NCBI GenBank assembly: GCA_015067785.1
Contig: SVLR01000009.1
Span: forward strand, 1 to 64,000
Direction of reading: 5' to 3'
DNA length: 64,000 bases
From: Oscillospiraceae bacterium
GTDB lineage: Bacteria; Bacillota; Clostridia; Oscillospirales; Oscillospiraceae
The notes beneath the pieces were generated by a model that was given only the letters and a program-made list of their open reading frames with translations, made no database searches and was not told the origin of the DNA. Position 1 is the first letter of the stretch. The number at the start of each line of letters is the position of its first letter. Of the stretch, positions 17,519 to 25,962 are shown piece after piece. Position numbers and translations under genes: made by a program.

Positions 17519-19124
17519 TCTTAAAAAGTATTTCCCCATCGCCAAGAGCAGCATCTTCCAGAAGGAGCAGCTCTACGTCCGCGCCAACGAAGAAATTACC
17601 ATCGATATTCACAGCGGTGAGACCTTCGGCCTCGTCGGCGAATCCGGCTGCGGTAAGTCTACGCTCGGCCGTACCATTTTGCAGCTTTATGATCAGACAG
17701 CCGGCTCTACTATGTACTATGGCCGCACATTGGATGATTTTGTTCCTCAGTATGTGCTGAATACACTGAAAAATGCGCCCAAAATGATCGCTGGCTATAA
17801 GAAGCTCTTCTCTAAGGCGGAGGCTGCTGCCAAGGCCGTTGCGGATGCGGGGGAGAATGCCACTTTCTTCCAGCATCAGGCAAAGAACCTGTCTGCTGCG
17901 GAAGCGGAGACTGCATTCCGGAATGTTGTCCGTGTACTGGGCGGCTTCACTGCTTTGGATAACCCCACGGAAGGCGCTGCAGTTCTGCTGAAGCGTTATG
18001 AGATCTGCAAGAAGCTTGTGGAGATCAACGAGCAGATTCGCGACTTCGACGGCGAGATTGCCTTCCAGAACGCCTTGGCAAAGGAACTGGACGCATCTGA
18101 CGAGACTGTCAAAAATGCTGCCAAAAAGGCTGCAAAGGCCCGTGAACTGGCAAAGAAGGCAGAAGCGAAGAAGGCAGCCCTCCTTCCCAAGAAGGAGGAG
18201 CAGGAGAAGCTTCTGAAGGAAGCTGAGGTAGCGGTCGCTGCTGCCCGTGCATTGCATGCCGGTGACGAGAAATTCAATGAGTATGAGGCAATGCTGGATA
18301 ACGGCATCGACCTGAGCAGACTTAAATACACCGAAATGCGGATCCTCCGTAAGGATATTCAGATCATCTTCCAGGATCCCTATTCCTCCCTGAATCCCCG
18401 TATGACCGTTGGTCAGATCATCGGTGAGGGTCTCACCACCCACAAGTTCTTCAAGGCCGGTGACCCCCAGATGAAGGAGTATATCCTGAACATTATGGAA
18501 CAGTGCGGTCTGCAGGGCTATATGCTGCACCGTTATCCCCACCAGTTCTCCGGTGGTCAGCGGCAGCGTATCTGTATCGCGAGAGCACTGGCTGTGAAGC
18601 CCAAGTTCATCGTCTGCGACGAATGTGTTTCCGCTCTGGACGTTTCCATCCAGTCCCAGATCATCAATCTGCTGGAGGAGCTGAAGGAGAAGGAAAATCT
18701 GACCTATCTGTTCATTTCCCACGACCTCAGCGTTGTCCGCTACATTTCTGACCGTATCGGTGTTATGTACCTGGGCAATATGGTGGAGCTGGGTGACGCG
18801 GAGACCATTTTCGCTGACCCCCGCCATCCCTACACCGTTGCGCTACTGTCCTCCATTCCTACCACCGATATGGATGCGCTGAAGAAAGAGCGTATCCTGC
18901 TGGAAGGTAATATTCCCAGCCCCATCCGTCCTCCGGAGGGCTGTAAGTTCCACACCCGCTGCTATATGGCTTGTGACAAGTGCAAGCGCGTACCGCCTCC
19001 CTATGTGGAAGTGGAGCCCGGTCACTTTGTAGCCTGCCATTTCCTGGATCGGAAGCTGGATGCCAACGGCAATTACCTGTTCGACCGTCCCAACACGGAG
19101 AAGGCTGCTAAAGCGGAGGCATAA
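17484..19124 (+). CDS. DppF/OppF-type ATPase with a ~190-residue helical insert
   Basis: 546 aa from GTG 17484 (GGAGG nine bases upstream); the 17328 start would overlap dppD by 190 bases. Walker A GESGCGKST (52-60), Q-loop IIFQDPYSSLNPR (~294-306), signature FSGGQRQR (355-362), Walker B KFIVCDE (374-380), switch SHD (412-414), C-terminal Cys-rich oligopeptide domain. OppF relatives have ~20 residues between the first strand pair and the Q-loop; here residues ~82-280 are inserted, rich in Ala, Lys and Glu (e.g. KKAAKARELAKKAEAKK) and predicted to form long helices or a coiled coil. All ATPase motifs are intact, so it should be active. Confidence 0.92.
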   Translation: MKNTEKLLSISNLKKYFPIAKSSIFQKEQLYVRANEEITIDIHSGETFGLVGESGCGKSTLGRTILQLYDQTAGSTMYYGRTLDDFVPQYVLNTLKNAPKMIAGYKKLFSKAEAAAKAVADAGENATFFQHQAKNLSAAEAETAFRNVVRVLGGFTALDNPTEGAAVLLKRYEICKKLVEINEQIRDFDGEIAFQNALAKELDASDETVKNAAKKAAKARELAKKAEAKKAALLPKKEEQEKLLKEAEVAVAAARALHAGDEKFNEYEAMLDNGIDLSRLKYTEMRILRKDIQIIFQDPYSSLNPRMTVGQIIGEGLTTHKFFKAGDPQMKEYILNIMEQCGLQGYMLHRYPHQFSGGQRQRICIARALAVKPKFIVCDECVSALDVSIQSQIINLLEELKEKENLTYLFISHDLSVVRYISDRIGVMYLGNMVELGDAETIFADPRHPYTVALLSSIPTTDMDALKKERILLEGNIPSPIRPPEGCKFHTRCYMACDKCKRVPPPYVEVEPGHFVACHFLDRKLDANGNYLFDRPNTEKAAKAEA

Positions 19125-19126
19125 AA

Positions 19127-19318
19127 ATGCTCTTTGGCAAGAAGCTTAAGAAGTTTGATCCGAAAAAGGAGCAGTCGCTGCGGGATGAGATCGAGGCAAA
19201 CGGCGGTCTGGAGAAAAATGACCTTGCGGCAATGATCATCAGCGCCTTGTTGGTACTGTTGCCCGTGGGAGTCATTATCCTCGTTATTTTGGCGGTCTTT
19301 GCCTTCTTGTTCTTCTAA
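19127..19318 (+). CDS. Small single-span membrane protein of the peptide-importer operon
   Basis: 63 aa. The GGAGG site lies inside the last codons of the DppF-like gene (two bases between genes), so it is coupled to it. Residues 1-35 are charged (KKLKKFDPKKEQSLRDEIEA), 36-63 are one long hydrophobic span ending FLFF. No family recognised. Position before the terminator suggests a small accessory subunit, perhaps contacting the helical insert of the ATPase; that is a guess. Confidence 0.7.
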   Translation: MLFGKKLKKFDPKKEQSLRDEIEANGGLEKNDLAAMIISALLVLLPVGVIILVILAVFAFLFF

Positions 19319-19324
19319 GTAATA

Positions 19325-19354
19325 AAATCCGGTGCAAACGCACCGGATTTTTTT
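19325..19354 (+). terminator. Terminator of the peptide-importer operon
   Basis: Stem AAATCCGGTGC / GCACCGGATTT, loop AAAC, seven-T tail. Confidence 0.92.
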
Positions 19355-19432
19355 CTGCTTTTATCGCCGTTTAATGTACCAATAAACCCCGATAACAGGC
19401 AGAAATGTCTTAGTAAAGTTACAAAATAATTC

Positions 19433-19461
19433 TTGATATTTACAAAAGGATGTGGTAAAAA
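19433..19461 (+). promoter_or_regulatory. Promoter of a 23-aa peptide unit
   Basis: TTGATA (19433-19438), 17-base spacer, TAAAAA (19456-19461), followed 18 bases later by a strong Shine-Dalgarno. Confidence 0.6.
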
Positions 19462-19495
19462 AAGAGTAGAAAGCCAACGAAGGAGTTGACTTCCA

Positions 19496-19567
19496 ATGAC
19501 CGTGAAGAATAATTTGACAGACAGGCGCATTGCGATCTGTTTGCATATGCTTTTAACCGCTTTTTGA
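19496..19567 (+). CDS. 23-aa peptide ORF ending inside a terminator
   Basis: ATG 19496 with AAGGAG ten bases upstream; translation MTVKNNLTDRRIAICLHMLLTAF, TGA at 19565-19567. It has its own promoter-like element and the 5' arm of a terminator hairpin overlaps its last codons. This is the layout of a leader peptide or a tiny stand-alone gene; no target gene follows on this strand. I do not recognise a family. Net charge is positive with a hydrophobic C-terminal half. Confidence 0.5.
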   Translation: MTVKNNLTDRRIAICLHMLLTAF

Positions 19568-19603
19568 GTGGGCGTATTCCGCCTGCCCGAAAGCGGCTTT
19601 TTT
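19557..19603 (+). terminator. Terminator overlapping the 23-aa ORF
   Basis: Outer stem CCGCTTT / AAAGCGG, inner GGGC / GCCC, then CTTTTTT. A ribosome at the stop codon would cover the 5' arm. Confidence 0.75.
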
Positions 19604-19627
19604 AATGGATAATTGGCAATTATCCTA

Positions 19628-19718
19628 TGTCATCCTGAGCGTAGTCGAGGGTTCCGTTTTCCTAAAGCAAAAAGAACGGATTCTTCGACTTCGGCTTTGC
19701 CTCCGCTCAGAATGACAG
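19628..19718. repeat. GTCATCCTGAGC...GCTCAGAATGAC palindromic repeat
   Basis: Ends are inverted copies (GTCATCCTGAGCG / CGCTCAGAATGAC) with TTCTTCGACTTCG inside. I recognise this as a type of repeat common between genes in diverse bacteria. No coding content. Confidence 0.65.
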
Positions 19719-19749
19719 CGGGGGAAGGTTTTGGCGCACTATTAAACAA

Positions 19750-19900
19750 CGCCGTAGGGAATGTATTCATGCATTCCACAAATGGAACGGATAAATCCGT
19801 TCCCTACACCGCACCGTCGAGAATCCCTCCCCTCGGAGGAGGGGATAGTAGGGGGGCGTTTCGCTTCCCGCTTACGCGGGGCGGGAAACCCGCCCCCTAC
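19750..19900. repeat. Composite intergenic palindromic repeat
   Basis: First part: GTAGGGAATGTATTCATGCATTCC and GGAACGGATAAATCCGTTCCCTAC. Second part: GTAGGGG...CCCCTAC unit (19848-19900) with internal hairpins. The same two-part order recurs at 26055-26228. The 19319-19950 gap otherwise holds only the elements listed. Confidence 0.65.
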
Positions 19901-19950
19901 AAAATGTACCGCACCACGGATCTCATGGTGCGGTACATTTATCAATTACA

Positions 19951-20382
19951 TTATTTCAGTCCCAGCTCGTCTGCGCTTACCACTTTGATATTGTGGGCAG
20001 TAAGGGCGGCGGTGAATTTTTCCTCGTCGGAGATGCGCAGGACCATATAGGCACAGCCGTCCCGATGGGTAAAGAGGGAATACATATATTCCACATCAAT
20101 GTGATTTTCTGCCAGAACTGCCAAGAGATCTGCAAGACCTGCAGGACGGTCGGGAACTTCCACAGCCCAGACCGGGGTCATAGAGAGAATGTCACTGTGC
20201 TGCAAAAGGATATTGCTTGCCTTGGGCGCATCATCCACAATCATACGGGCAAGACCGTAATCAGCGGTCTCTGCAATGGAGATGGCACGGATGTCGATAT
20301 GGTTTTCTGCCAGCAGCCGGGTGATTTCGGCGAGCTGACCGGTGCGGTTTTCCAAAAACACGGAGATCTGATGAATGCTCAT
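19951..20382 (-). CDS. ACT-domain protein (two ACT repeats)
   Basis: 143 aa. Residues 1-70 begin MSIHQISVFLENRTGQLAEIT, a typical ACT strand-helix; a second ACT unit starts near PVWAVEVPDRPAGLADLLAVL. Tandem ACT proteins of this size are frequent beside phenylacetate-CoA ligase and indolepyruvate oxidoreductase genes and are thought to sense amino acids. Last gene of the T-box operon, 12 bases after the ligase, with AAGGAGG. May give allosteric feedback by Phe or another aromatic amino acid (inference). Confidence 0.88.
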   Translation of the reverse strand: MSIHQISVFLENRTGQLAEITRLLAENHIDIRAISIAETADYGLARMIVDDAPKASNILLQHSDILSMTPVWAVEVPDRPAGLADLLAVLAENHIDVEYMYSLFTHRDGCAYMVLRISDEEKFTAALTAHNIKVVSADELGLK

Positions 20383-20394
20383 AAGCTTTCCTCC

Positions 20395-21693
20395 TTAAAT
20401 CTTGCGCTTGTCGATTACACGAACGGCCTTGCCTTCGCTGCGGGTAATGGTCTTGGGCGCAACCAGCTTTACCTTGGCGGCAATGCCCAGCATCGCCTTC
20501 AGGGCGTCCACCAGCTTCTTTTCGGCGCTGGCGATCTTTGCCAGAGAGTCGGAGAACATTTCCGGATTCATTTCCACCATTACCTCAAAGGTATCAGAGT
20601 TATTGACCCGGTCTACGATGATCTGATAGTTGGCGGGATAGCCCTGCTGTAAAAGCACGGTTTCGATCTGCGAGGGGAAGACATTGATGCCCCGGATGAT
20701 CAGCATATCGTCGCTGCGACCCATAGGCTTGCTCATCTTAATATGGGTACGGCCGCAGGTGCATTTCTTGCGGCTGAGGATGCAGATATCCCGGGTGCGG
20801 TAACGCAGGAGCGGGAAGGCTTCCTTGGTAATGGCGGTGAAGACCAGCTCGCCCTTGCTGCCCTCAGGAAGTACTTCGCCGGTATCGGGGTCGATGATCT
20901 CGGCAATAAAGTGATCCTCGTTGATGTGCATACCGGTCTGCTCGCTGCACTCAAAGGCAACGCCCGGGCCGGAGGTCTCGGTAAGACCGTAAATATCGTA
21001 TGCCTTGATACCCAGCTTGTTCTCAATATCGTGACGCATATCCTCGCTCCATGCCTCTGCACCGAAGATGCCGGCCTTCAGTTTGATCTGATCCCTAAGA
21101 CCCTGCTCGTGGATGGATTCCGCAAGATAGGCGGCATAGGAGGGGGTGCAGCAGAGAATGGTAGAGCCAAGATCAGTCATAAATTGCAGCTGACGGTCTG
21201 TATTGCCGGAGGACATAGGCAGCGTCAGACAGCCAACCTTGTGAGAGCCGCCGTTGAGACCTGCGCCGCCGGTGAAAAGACCGAAGCCGTAGGCAATATG
21301 ACAAACATCCTCCTTGGTGGCACCGGCGGCGACCAATGCCCGGGCGCAGCAATCGTCCCAAAGGTCGATATCGTGCTGGGTGTAGAAGGCAACCACCCGC
21401 TTGCCGGTGGTGCCGGAGGTGGAGTGGATGCGGACACAGTCGGAAAGGGGCGCGCCCTTGAGACCGTAGGGATAGGCCTCCCGCAGATCGTCCTTACAGA
21501 GGAAGGGGAGCTTATAAAGATCGTCCACACCCTGAATGTCCTCAGGGGTGACACCTTTTTCTTCCATTTTTTTGCGGTAATAGGGAACATTATCCCAAAC
21601 ATGGCGTACTTGTTTTACGAGCCGCTCGTTTTGCAGAGCGCGAAGCTCGTCGTAGGGCATGGTTTCAATTTCCGGTTGGTAATACTTGGGCAT
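20395..21693 (-). CDS. Phenylacetate-CoA ligase family protein
   Basis: 432 aa from ATG 21693 (AAGGAG nine bases upstream; the ORF-track start abuts the site). PaaK features: HSTSGTTGKRVVAFYT (P-loop-like AMP motif), YGLTETSGPGVAFEC, YRTRDIC, and SDDMLIIRGINVFPSQIE near the C-terminal swinging domain. Activates an aryl acetate with ATP and CoA. A Cys set CTCGRTH is present as in many PaaK. Between iorB and the ACT gene. Confidence 0.9.
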   Translation of the reverse strand: MPKYYQPEIETMPYDELRALQNERLVKQVRHVWDNVPYYRKKMEEKGVTPEDIQGVDDLYKLPFLCKDDLREAYPYGLKGAPLSDCVRIHSTSGTTGKRVVAFYTQHDIDLWDDCCARALVAAGATKEDVCHIAYGFGLFTGGAGLNGGSHKVGCLTLPMSSGNTDRQLQFMTDLGSTILCCTPSYAAYLAESIHEQGLRDQIKLKAGIFGAEAWSEDMRHDIENKLGIKAYDIYGLTETSGPGVAFECSEQTGMHINEDHFIAEIIDPDTGEVLPEGSKGELVFTAITKEAFPLLRYRTRDICILSRKKCTCGRTHIKMSKPMGRSDDMLIIRGINVFPSQIETVLLQQGYPANYQIIVDRVNNSDTFEVMVEMNPEMFSDSLAKIASAEKKLVDALKAMLGIAAKVKLVAPKTITRSEGKAVRVIDKRKI

Positions 21694-21707
21694 AATGACC
21701 ATCTCCT

Positions 21708-22280
21708 TTATGCATTGGCTCCCAGCTTGAATGCGATCTTGTTCATTTCCAAGAATTTAGGCGGCACACTGGCTTCAATAGCTGTCATCCATTCTTCCTC
21801 GGGGAAGTCAAAATACTTGGAAAGACGACCCATCAGGACTAAGTTGACAGCCTTAGAGGAGCCAGCTTGCTCAGCAAGTGTCAAAGCATCCAGCGCATCT
21901 AAATCAATGCCGGCATCCTTCATTTTGGTTTCCAGGTCTTCCGGATACGCTGCCGCGCCGATAATGACGGGCATCGGATTGATTCTTTGCGTATTCGTTA
22001 TAATCTTTCCGCCGGGCTTTAGGTACTCCGTCCAGCGGGCAGCCTCCAAAAGCTCAAAGGAGACGATATAGTCTGCTTGGCCCTTGTCAATGACAGGGGA
22101 GTAGACCTTGTCACCGAAACGGACATAGGTGACCACGCTGCCGCCCCGCTGGCTCATACCGTGGACCTCGGAGACTTTAATATCGTAGCCTTTGCTCAAA
22201 AGCAGCCGACCCAGCAGCTTGGAGGCAAGGAGACTTCCCTGACCGCCAACACCGACGATCATAACATTTTGTGTCTTCAT
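21708..22280 (-). CDS. iorB: Indolepyruvate:ferredoxin oxidoreductase, beta subunit
   Basis: 190 aa from ATG 22280 (AAGGAGGT upstream). Starts KTQNVMIVGVGGQGSLLASKLLGRLLL, the pyruvate-oxidoreductase gamma-type domain, with GMSQRGGSVVTYVRFG, both diagnostic for IorB. Two bases separate it from iorA. The IorAB complex interconverts aryl pyruvates and aryl acetyl-CoA using ferredoxin. Confidence 0.93.
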   Translation of the reverse strand: MKTQNVMIVGVGGQGSLLASKLLGRLLLSKGYDIKVSEVHGMSQRGGSVVTYVRFGDKVYSPVIDKGQADYIVSFELLEAARWTEYLKPGGKIITNTQRINPMPVIIGAAAYPEDLETKMKDAGIDLDALDALTLAEQAGSSKAVNLVLMGRLSKYFDFPEEEWMTAIEASVPPKFLEMNKIAFKLGANA

Positions 22281-22282
22281 AA

Positions 22283-24022
22283 TCATACCTCCTTAGGGCT
22301 TTGCAGCGCATCGAACTTACACAGCTGCTCACAGACACCGCAGCCGACGCACAGGGTCTCATCTACCTTTGCCTTGCCGTCTGCGATGCTGATTGCAGGA
22401 CAGCCAATCTTCATACAGGCCTTGCAGCCCACGCACTTCTCTGCATCGACGGTAAGGGGTTTGCTGTGCTTCACATATTTCAGCAGCGCGCAGGGGCGAC
22501 GGGAGATGATGACAGAGGGCTCGTTTGCTGCCAGCTCTTCCTTAATGACGGTGTCGCACTCAGAAAGATTGTAGGGATCAATGACCCGGACACGGCGGAT
22601 GCCCACTGCCTTACAAAGGGTCTCCAAGTCGATCTTTGCGCAGGGATCACCCTTCAGGTTAAAGCCGGTGGTGGGGTTTTGCTGATGACCGGTCATACCG
22701 GTGATGGAGTTATCCACGATGATAACGGTGGCATTTGATTCGTTGTATGCCATATTCACAAGGCCGGTAATGCCGGAGTGCATAAAGGTGGAGTCACCGA
22801 TAACAGCCACGGTATTTCCGTCCATAGCGCCCTGCTGAGACTTGGAGAAGCCGTGAAGTCCCGAGACGGATGCGCCCATACAGATGACGCTGTCAACAGC
22901 GGAAAGGGGAGCAACTGCGCCAAGGGTATAGCAGCCGATGTCACCGAGGACGGTGATCTTATTCTTTTTGAGGGTATAGAACAGACCTCTGTGGGGACAG
23001 CCGGCGCACATAACGGGCGGTCTGGGGGGGATGGCTTCGGAGAGCTTTACGCCGGTTTCCCAAGGTGTTGCCAGTTGAGCGGCAACCGTCAGGGGCATCA
23101 ACTCGTCAATGTTGGAGAAATTCGCTTTGCCCACGCAGGCAAGGCCCAAATCCCGGCAATAGCTCTCGATAAAGCCGTCCAGCTCCTCAACAACCACCAG
23201 CTTTTCTACAGAAGCGGCAAACTTGCGGATCTTTTCTGCGGGGAGCGGCCAGATCATACCTAATTTCAGTACGGGGTAGGTATCGCCGCAGACCTCCTTT
23301 ACATACTGGTAGGAGGTGGAAGAGGTGATAATGCCCACCTTATGATCGGCGCCTTCTTCTATACGGTTGATGGCGGCTTCCTCAGCATAGGCGATCAGCG
23401 CCTTTGTGCGGGCCTCCACCACCGGATGGCGCTTTTTGGCGTTGCCGGGCATCATAACATACTTGGGGATATCTTTCTTATATTCCTTGACGCACTCCAC
23501 CCGCTCGCCGGTCTCCACTACGCTTTGAGAGTGGGAAACGCGGGTACACATTTTAAGAAGTACCGGGGTGTCAAACTGCTCGGAAAGCTCATAGGCCAGC
23601 TTGGCAAAGGAGAGCGCTTCTGCGGAGTCGGAGGGCTCTAACATCGGGATCTTTGCCGCCCGGGCGTAGTGCCGGGAGTCCTGCTCGTTTTGGGACGAGT
23701 GCATACCTGCGTCGTCTGCCACACCGATGACCATTCCGCCGTTGACGCCGGTATAGGAGATGGTAAACAGGGGGTCAGCCGCCACATTGAGACCTACATG
23801 CTTCATACCGCAAAAGGAGCGGCGACCGGCTAAAGATGCACCAAAAGCGGCTTCCATAGCCACTTTTTCGTTGGGCGCCCACTCAGCATAGACCTCAGGA
23901 TACTTGGCGACCGCTTCGGTAATTTCTGTGCTGGGGGTGCCGGGATAGCTGGACACAAAGCTGCATCCGACTTCGTATAAGCCACGGGCAACGGCTTCGT
24001 TGCCCAAAATCAGTTGTTTCAT
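22283..24022 (-). CDS. iorA: Indolepyruvate:ferredoxin oxidoreductase, alpha subunit
   Basis: 579 aa from ATG 24022 (GGAGG upstream). N-terminal pyrimidine domain (VGCSFVSSYPGTPSTEITEAVAKYP), a central domain, C-terminal TPP-binding domain (GDIGCYTLG, GDSTFMHSGITGL, VDNSITGMTGHQQNP) and two 4Fe-4S motifs in the last ~55 residues (CVGCKACMKIGCP, CVGCGVCEQLC). Complete. Reaction: aryl pyruvate + CoA + oxidised ferredoxin to aryl acetyl-CoA + CO2, reversible in anaerobes. Confidence 0.95.
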   Translation of the reverse strand: MKQLILGNEAVARGLYEVGCSFVSSYPGTPSTEITEAVAKYPEVYAEWAPNEKVAMEAAFGASLAGRRSFCGMKHVGLNVAADPLFTISYTGVNGGMVIGVADDAGMHSSQNEQDSRHYARAAKIPMLEPSDSAEALSFAKLAYELSEQFDTPVLLKMCTRVSHSQSVVETGERVECVKEYKKDIPKYVMMPGNAKKRHPVVEARTKALIAYAEEAAINRIEEGADHKVGIITSSTSYQYVKEVCGDTYPVLKLGMIWPLPAEKIRKFAASVEKLVVVEELDGFIESYCRDLGLACVGKANFSNIDELMPLTVAAQLATPWETGVKLSEAIPPRPPVMCAGCPHRGLFYTLKKNKITVLGDIGCYTLGAVAPLSAVDSVICMGASVSGLHGFSKSQQGAMDGNTVAVIGDSTFMHSGITGLVNMAYNESNATVIIVDNSITGMTGHQQNPTTGFNLKGDPCAKIDLETLCKAVGIRRVRVIDPYNLSECDTVIKEELAANEPSVIISRRPCALLKYVKHSKPLTVDAEKCVGCKACMKIGCPAISIADGKAKVDETLCVGCGVCEQLCKFDALQSPKEV

Positions 24023-24041
24023 TCTGTTTTCCTCCAATGGA

Positions 24042-25679
24042 TTAGCCTGTGATTTGTACTTCCACTAAGCGGCCGTGGCAGTACTTTTCCCGAAGTACCG
24101 GCTTTTCAATTTTGCCAGTGGGGTTGCGGGGGACTTTATCAAAGAAAATCTTCCGGGGGCGCTTGTAGCGGGGAAGCGCCGTGCAGAATTCGTCGATCTC
24201 TGCCTCGGTGCAGCTTTCGCCCTCCTTCAGCTCAATGATGGCGGCGGCAATTTCACCAAGGCGTGCATCGGGAAGACCGATGACTGCCACATCCTTGATC
24301 TTATGGAAGGAACGGAGGAAATCTTCAATCTGGACGGGATACAGGTTTTCGCCGCCGGAGATGACCACATCCTTCTTCCGGTCAACGAGATAGATAAAGC
24401 CGTCCTCGTCCTCCCGTGCCATATCACCGGTAAAGAGCCAGCCGTTTTTAAGGACTTCAGCGGTGGCATCGGGGTTTTTGTAGTAGCACTGCATTACACC
24501 GTTGCCACGGACGATCAGCTCGCCTACATCGCCCTTTTCTACCTCAACACCGTGCTCGTCCACGATCTTAGTCTCCCAACCGTAGCCGGGCTTACCGATG
24601 GCGCCCACCTTATGGACATTCTCCACGCCCAAGTGGACACAGCCGGGACCGATGGATTCGGAAAGACCGTAGTTGGTGTCGTACTGATGGTGGGGGAAGA
24701 TCTTCATCCAGCGGTGGATCAGGCTGGGGGGTACGGGCTGGGCACCGATGTGCATCAGCCGCCACTGATCGAGGCGGTATTTCGAGAGGTCTACACGCTG
24801 GCTGTCAATGGCATCCAGCAGATCCTGCGCCCACGGTACCAAGAGCCAAACGATGGTGCAGCGCTCTTCCGTGACTGCCCGGAGGATCCACTCCGGCTTT
24901 ACGCCCCGAAGAAGAACGGCCTTGGAGCCTGAGAGCAAGGAGCCAAACCAGTGCATTTTCGCGCCGGTGTGGTACAGGGGCGGGATGCAGAGAAATACAT
25001 CGTCCCGGGTCTGACCGTGGTGATTCTGCTCTGTCAGGCAGGAATGAACAAGGGACAGGTGGTTATGTAAGATAGCTTTCGGAAAGCCGGTGGTGCCGGA
25101 GGAGAAGTAGATGGCTGCATCGTCCGTCTCACACAGCGCCACGGGAGGCGCGCTGGAGGAGCAGAAACGAAGAAGGGACATACAGTCCTCGGCATACGCA
25201 GGACCGTTTTTACCCACGAAGAACAAGGTCTTGACACCGGGGATGTTCTTCTCAATGGCGTCGATTCGGCTGATAAACTCCGGACCGAAGACCAAAACCT
25301 CCACATCTGCCAAGTCTAAGCAGTACTGGATCTCATCGCTGCTGTAACGGAAGTTCATAGGCACCGCAATGCAGCCGGCCTTCAAAATGCCAAAATAGAT
25401 GGGCAGCCATTCGATGCAGTTCATAAGTAAAATGGCAACCTTTGTGCCCCGTTTCAGTCCGCGGCTGAGCAGGAGATTTGCAAAGCGGTTTGCACGGCGG
25501 TCAAAGTCCTTCCAGGACATTTCCCGGCGGTAGGGGGCATCCTGACTGGCGCTTTCGATCAGGTTAAAGTCCCACCAGGTGGCGGCTTTGTCCCGCTCCT
25601 CGGAGGGGTTGATCTCAACTAAGCTGATGTCCTGCCCGTATAGTCTTGCGTTTCGTTCCAAAAAGTCTGTAATTACCAT
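24042..25679 (-). CDS. AMP-forming acyl-CoA synthetase
   Basis: 545 aa from ATG 25679 (AAGGG nine bases upstream); the ORF-track start at 25688 is a GTG. AMP-binding motif YFSSGTTGFPKAILHNH, LSESIGPGCVHLG, GWLFTGDMAREDEDGFIYLVDRKKDVVISGGENLYP, and C-terminal Lys in PTGKIEKPVL. Substrate not fixed; given iorAB and a PaaK-like gene next door, aryl acids (phenylacetate, hydroxyphenylacetate, indoleacetate) are plausible, but fatty acids cannot be excluded. First gene after the T-box. Confidence 0.9.
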   Translation of the reverse strand: MVITDFLERNARLYGQDISLVEINPSEERDKAATWWDFNLIESASQDAPYRREMSWKDFDRRANRFANLLLSRGLKRGTKVAILLMNCIEWLPIYFGILKAGCIAVPMNFRYSSDEIQYCLDLADVEVLVFGPEFISRIDAIEKNIPGVKTLFFVGKNGPAYAEDCMSLLRFCSSSAPPVALCETDDAAIYFSSGTTGFPKAILHNHLSLVHSCLTEQNHHGQTRDDVFLCIPPLYHTGAKMHWFGSLLSGSKAVLLRGVKPEWILRAVTEERCTIVWLLVPWAQDLLDAIDSQRVDLSKYRLDQWRLMHIGAQPVPPSLIHRWMKIFPHHQYDTNYGLSESIGPGCVHLGVENVHKVGAIGKPGYGWETKIVDEHGVEVEKGDVGELIVRGNGVMQCYYKNPDATAEVLKNGWLFTGDMAREDEDGFIYLVDRKKDVVISGGENLYPVQIEDFLRSFHKIKDVAVIGLPDARLGEIAAAIIELKEGESCTEAEIDEFCTALPRYKRPRKIFFDKVPRNPTGKIEKPVLREKYCHGRLVEVQITG

Positions 25680-25681
25680 AG

Positions 25682-25956
25682 TTTTCACCCTTTTGCGTAT
25701 AAATGAAATGTCCTCTGCAAAAAGCAGAGGACAAGAAACTCCTGTGGTACCACCTCAGTTTACCGCATACGCGGCCTCGTGGGATCAAATGATCCGCAAG
25801 CTGTATCGGGCTTTCCCGTCTTCGCCTACTAAGGTTCAGCAAAGCCGCTCCGAAAGGAATTCTACACCGCAGTTTTACTGCCTTGCACCGACCGACAGCT
25901 CTCTGAAAAAACGGATGGGTGTATACTAATTTTCATCCTCGCGTTTTGTAATATTT
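25682..25956 (-). promoter_or_regulatory. T-box riboswitch, specifier UUC (Phe)
   Basis: Read on the minus strand. Stem I: AGUA then UACACC pairs with GGUGUA, followed by GAA-UUC-C; AGUA and GAA are the S-turn of the specifier loop, so the specifier codon is UUC (Phe). CAGAGAG and GGUCGGUG distal elements are present. The T-box core is GAGGUGGUACCACAGG (near 25741-25757). Antiterminator: GAGG pairs with CCUC, UGGUACC is the bulge and ACAGG pairs with CUUGU. The competing terminator is GTCCTCTGC-TTTTT-GCAGAGGAC (25710-25732). Uncharged tRNA-Phe should permit transcription of the operon. Confidence 0.92.
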
Positions 25957-25962
25957 CCTTAT

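Noticed and set aside
20743-22071. 442-aa plus-strand ORF and similar ones (496-1677, 2428-3432, 7406-8329, 23342-23641)
   Set aside because: Lie antisense to recognised genes with clear motifs and good starts.
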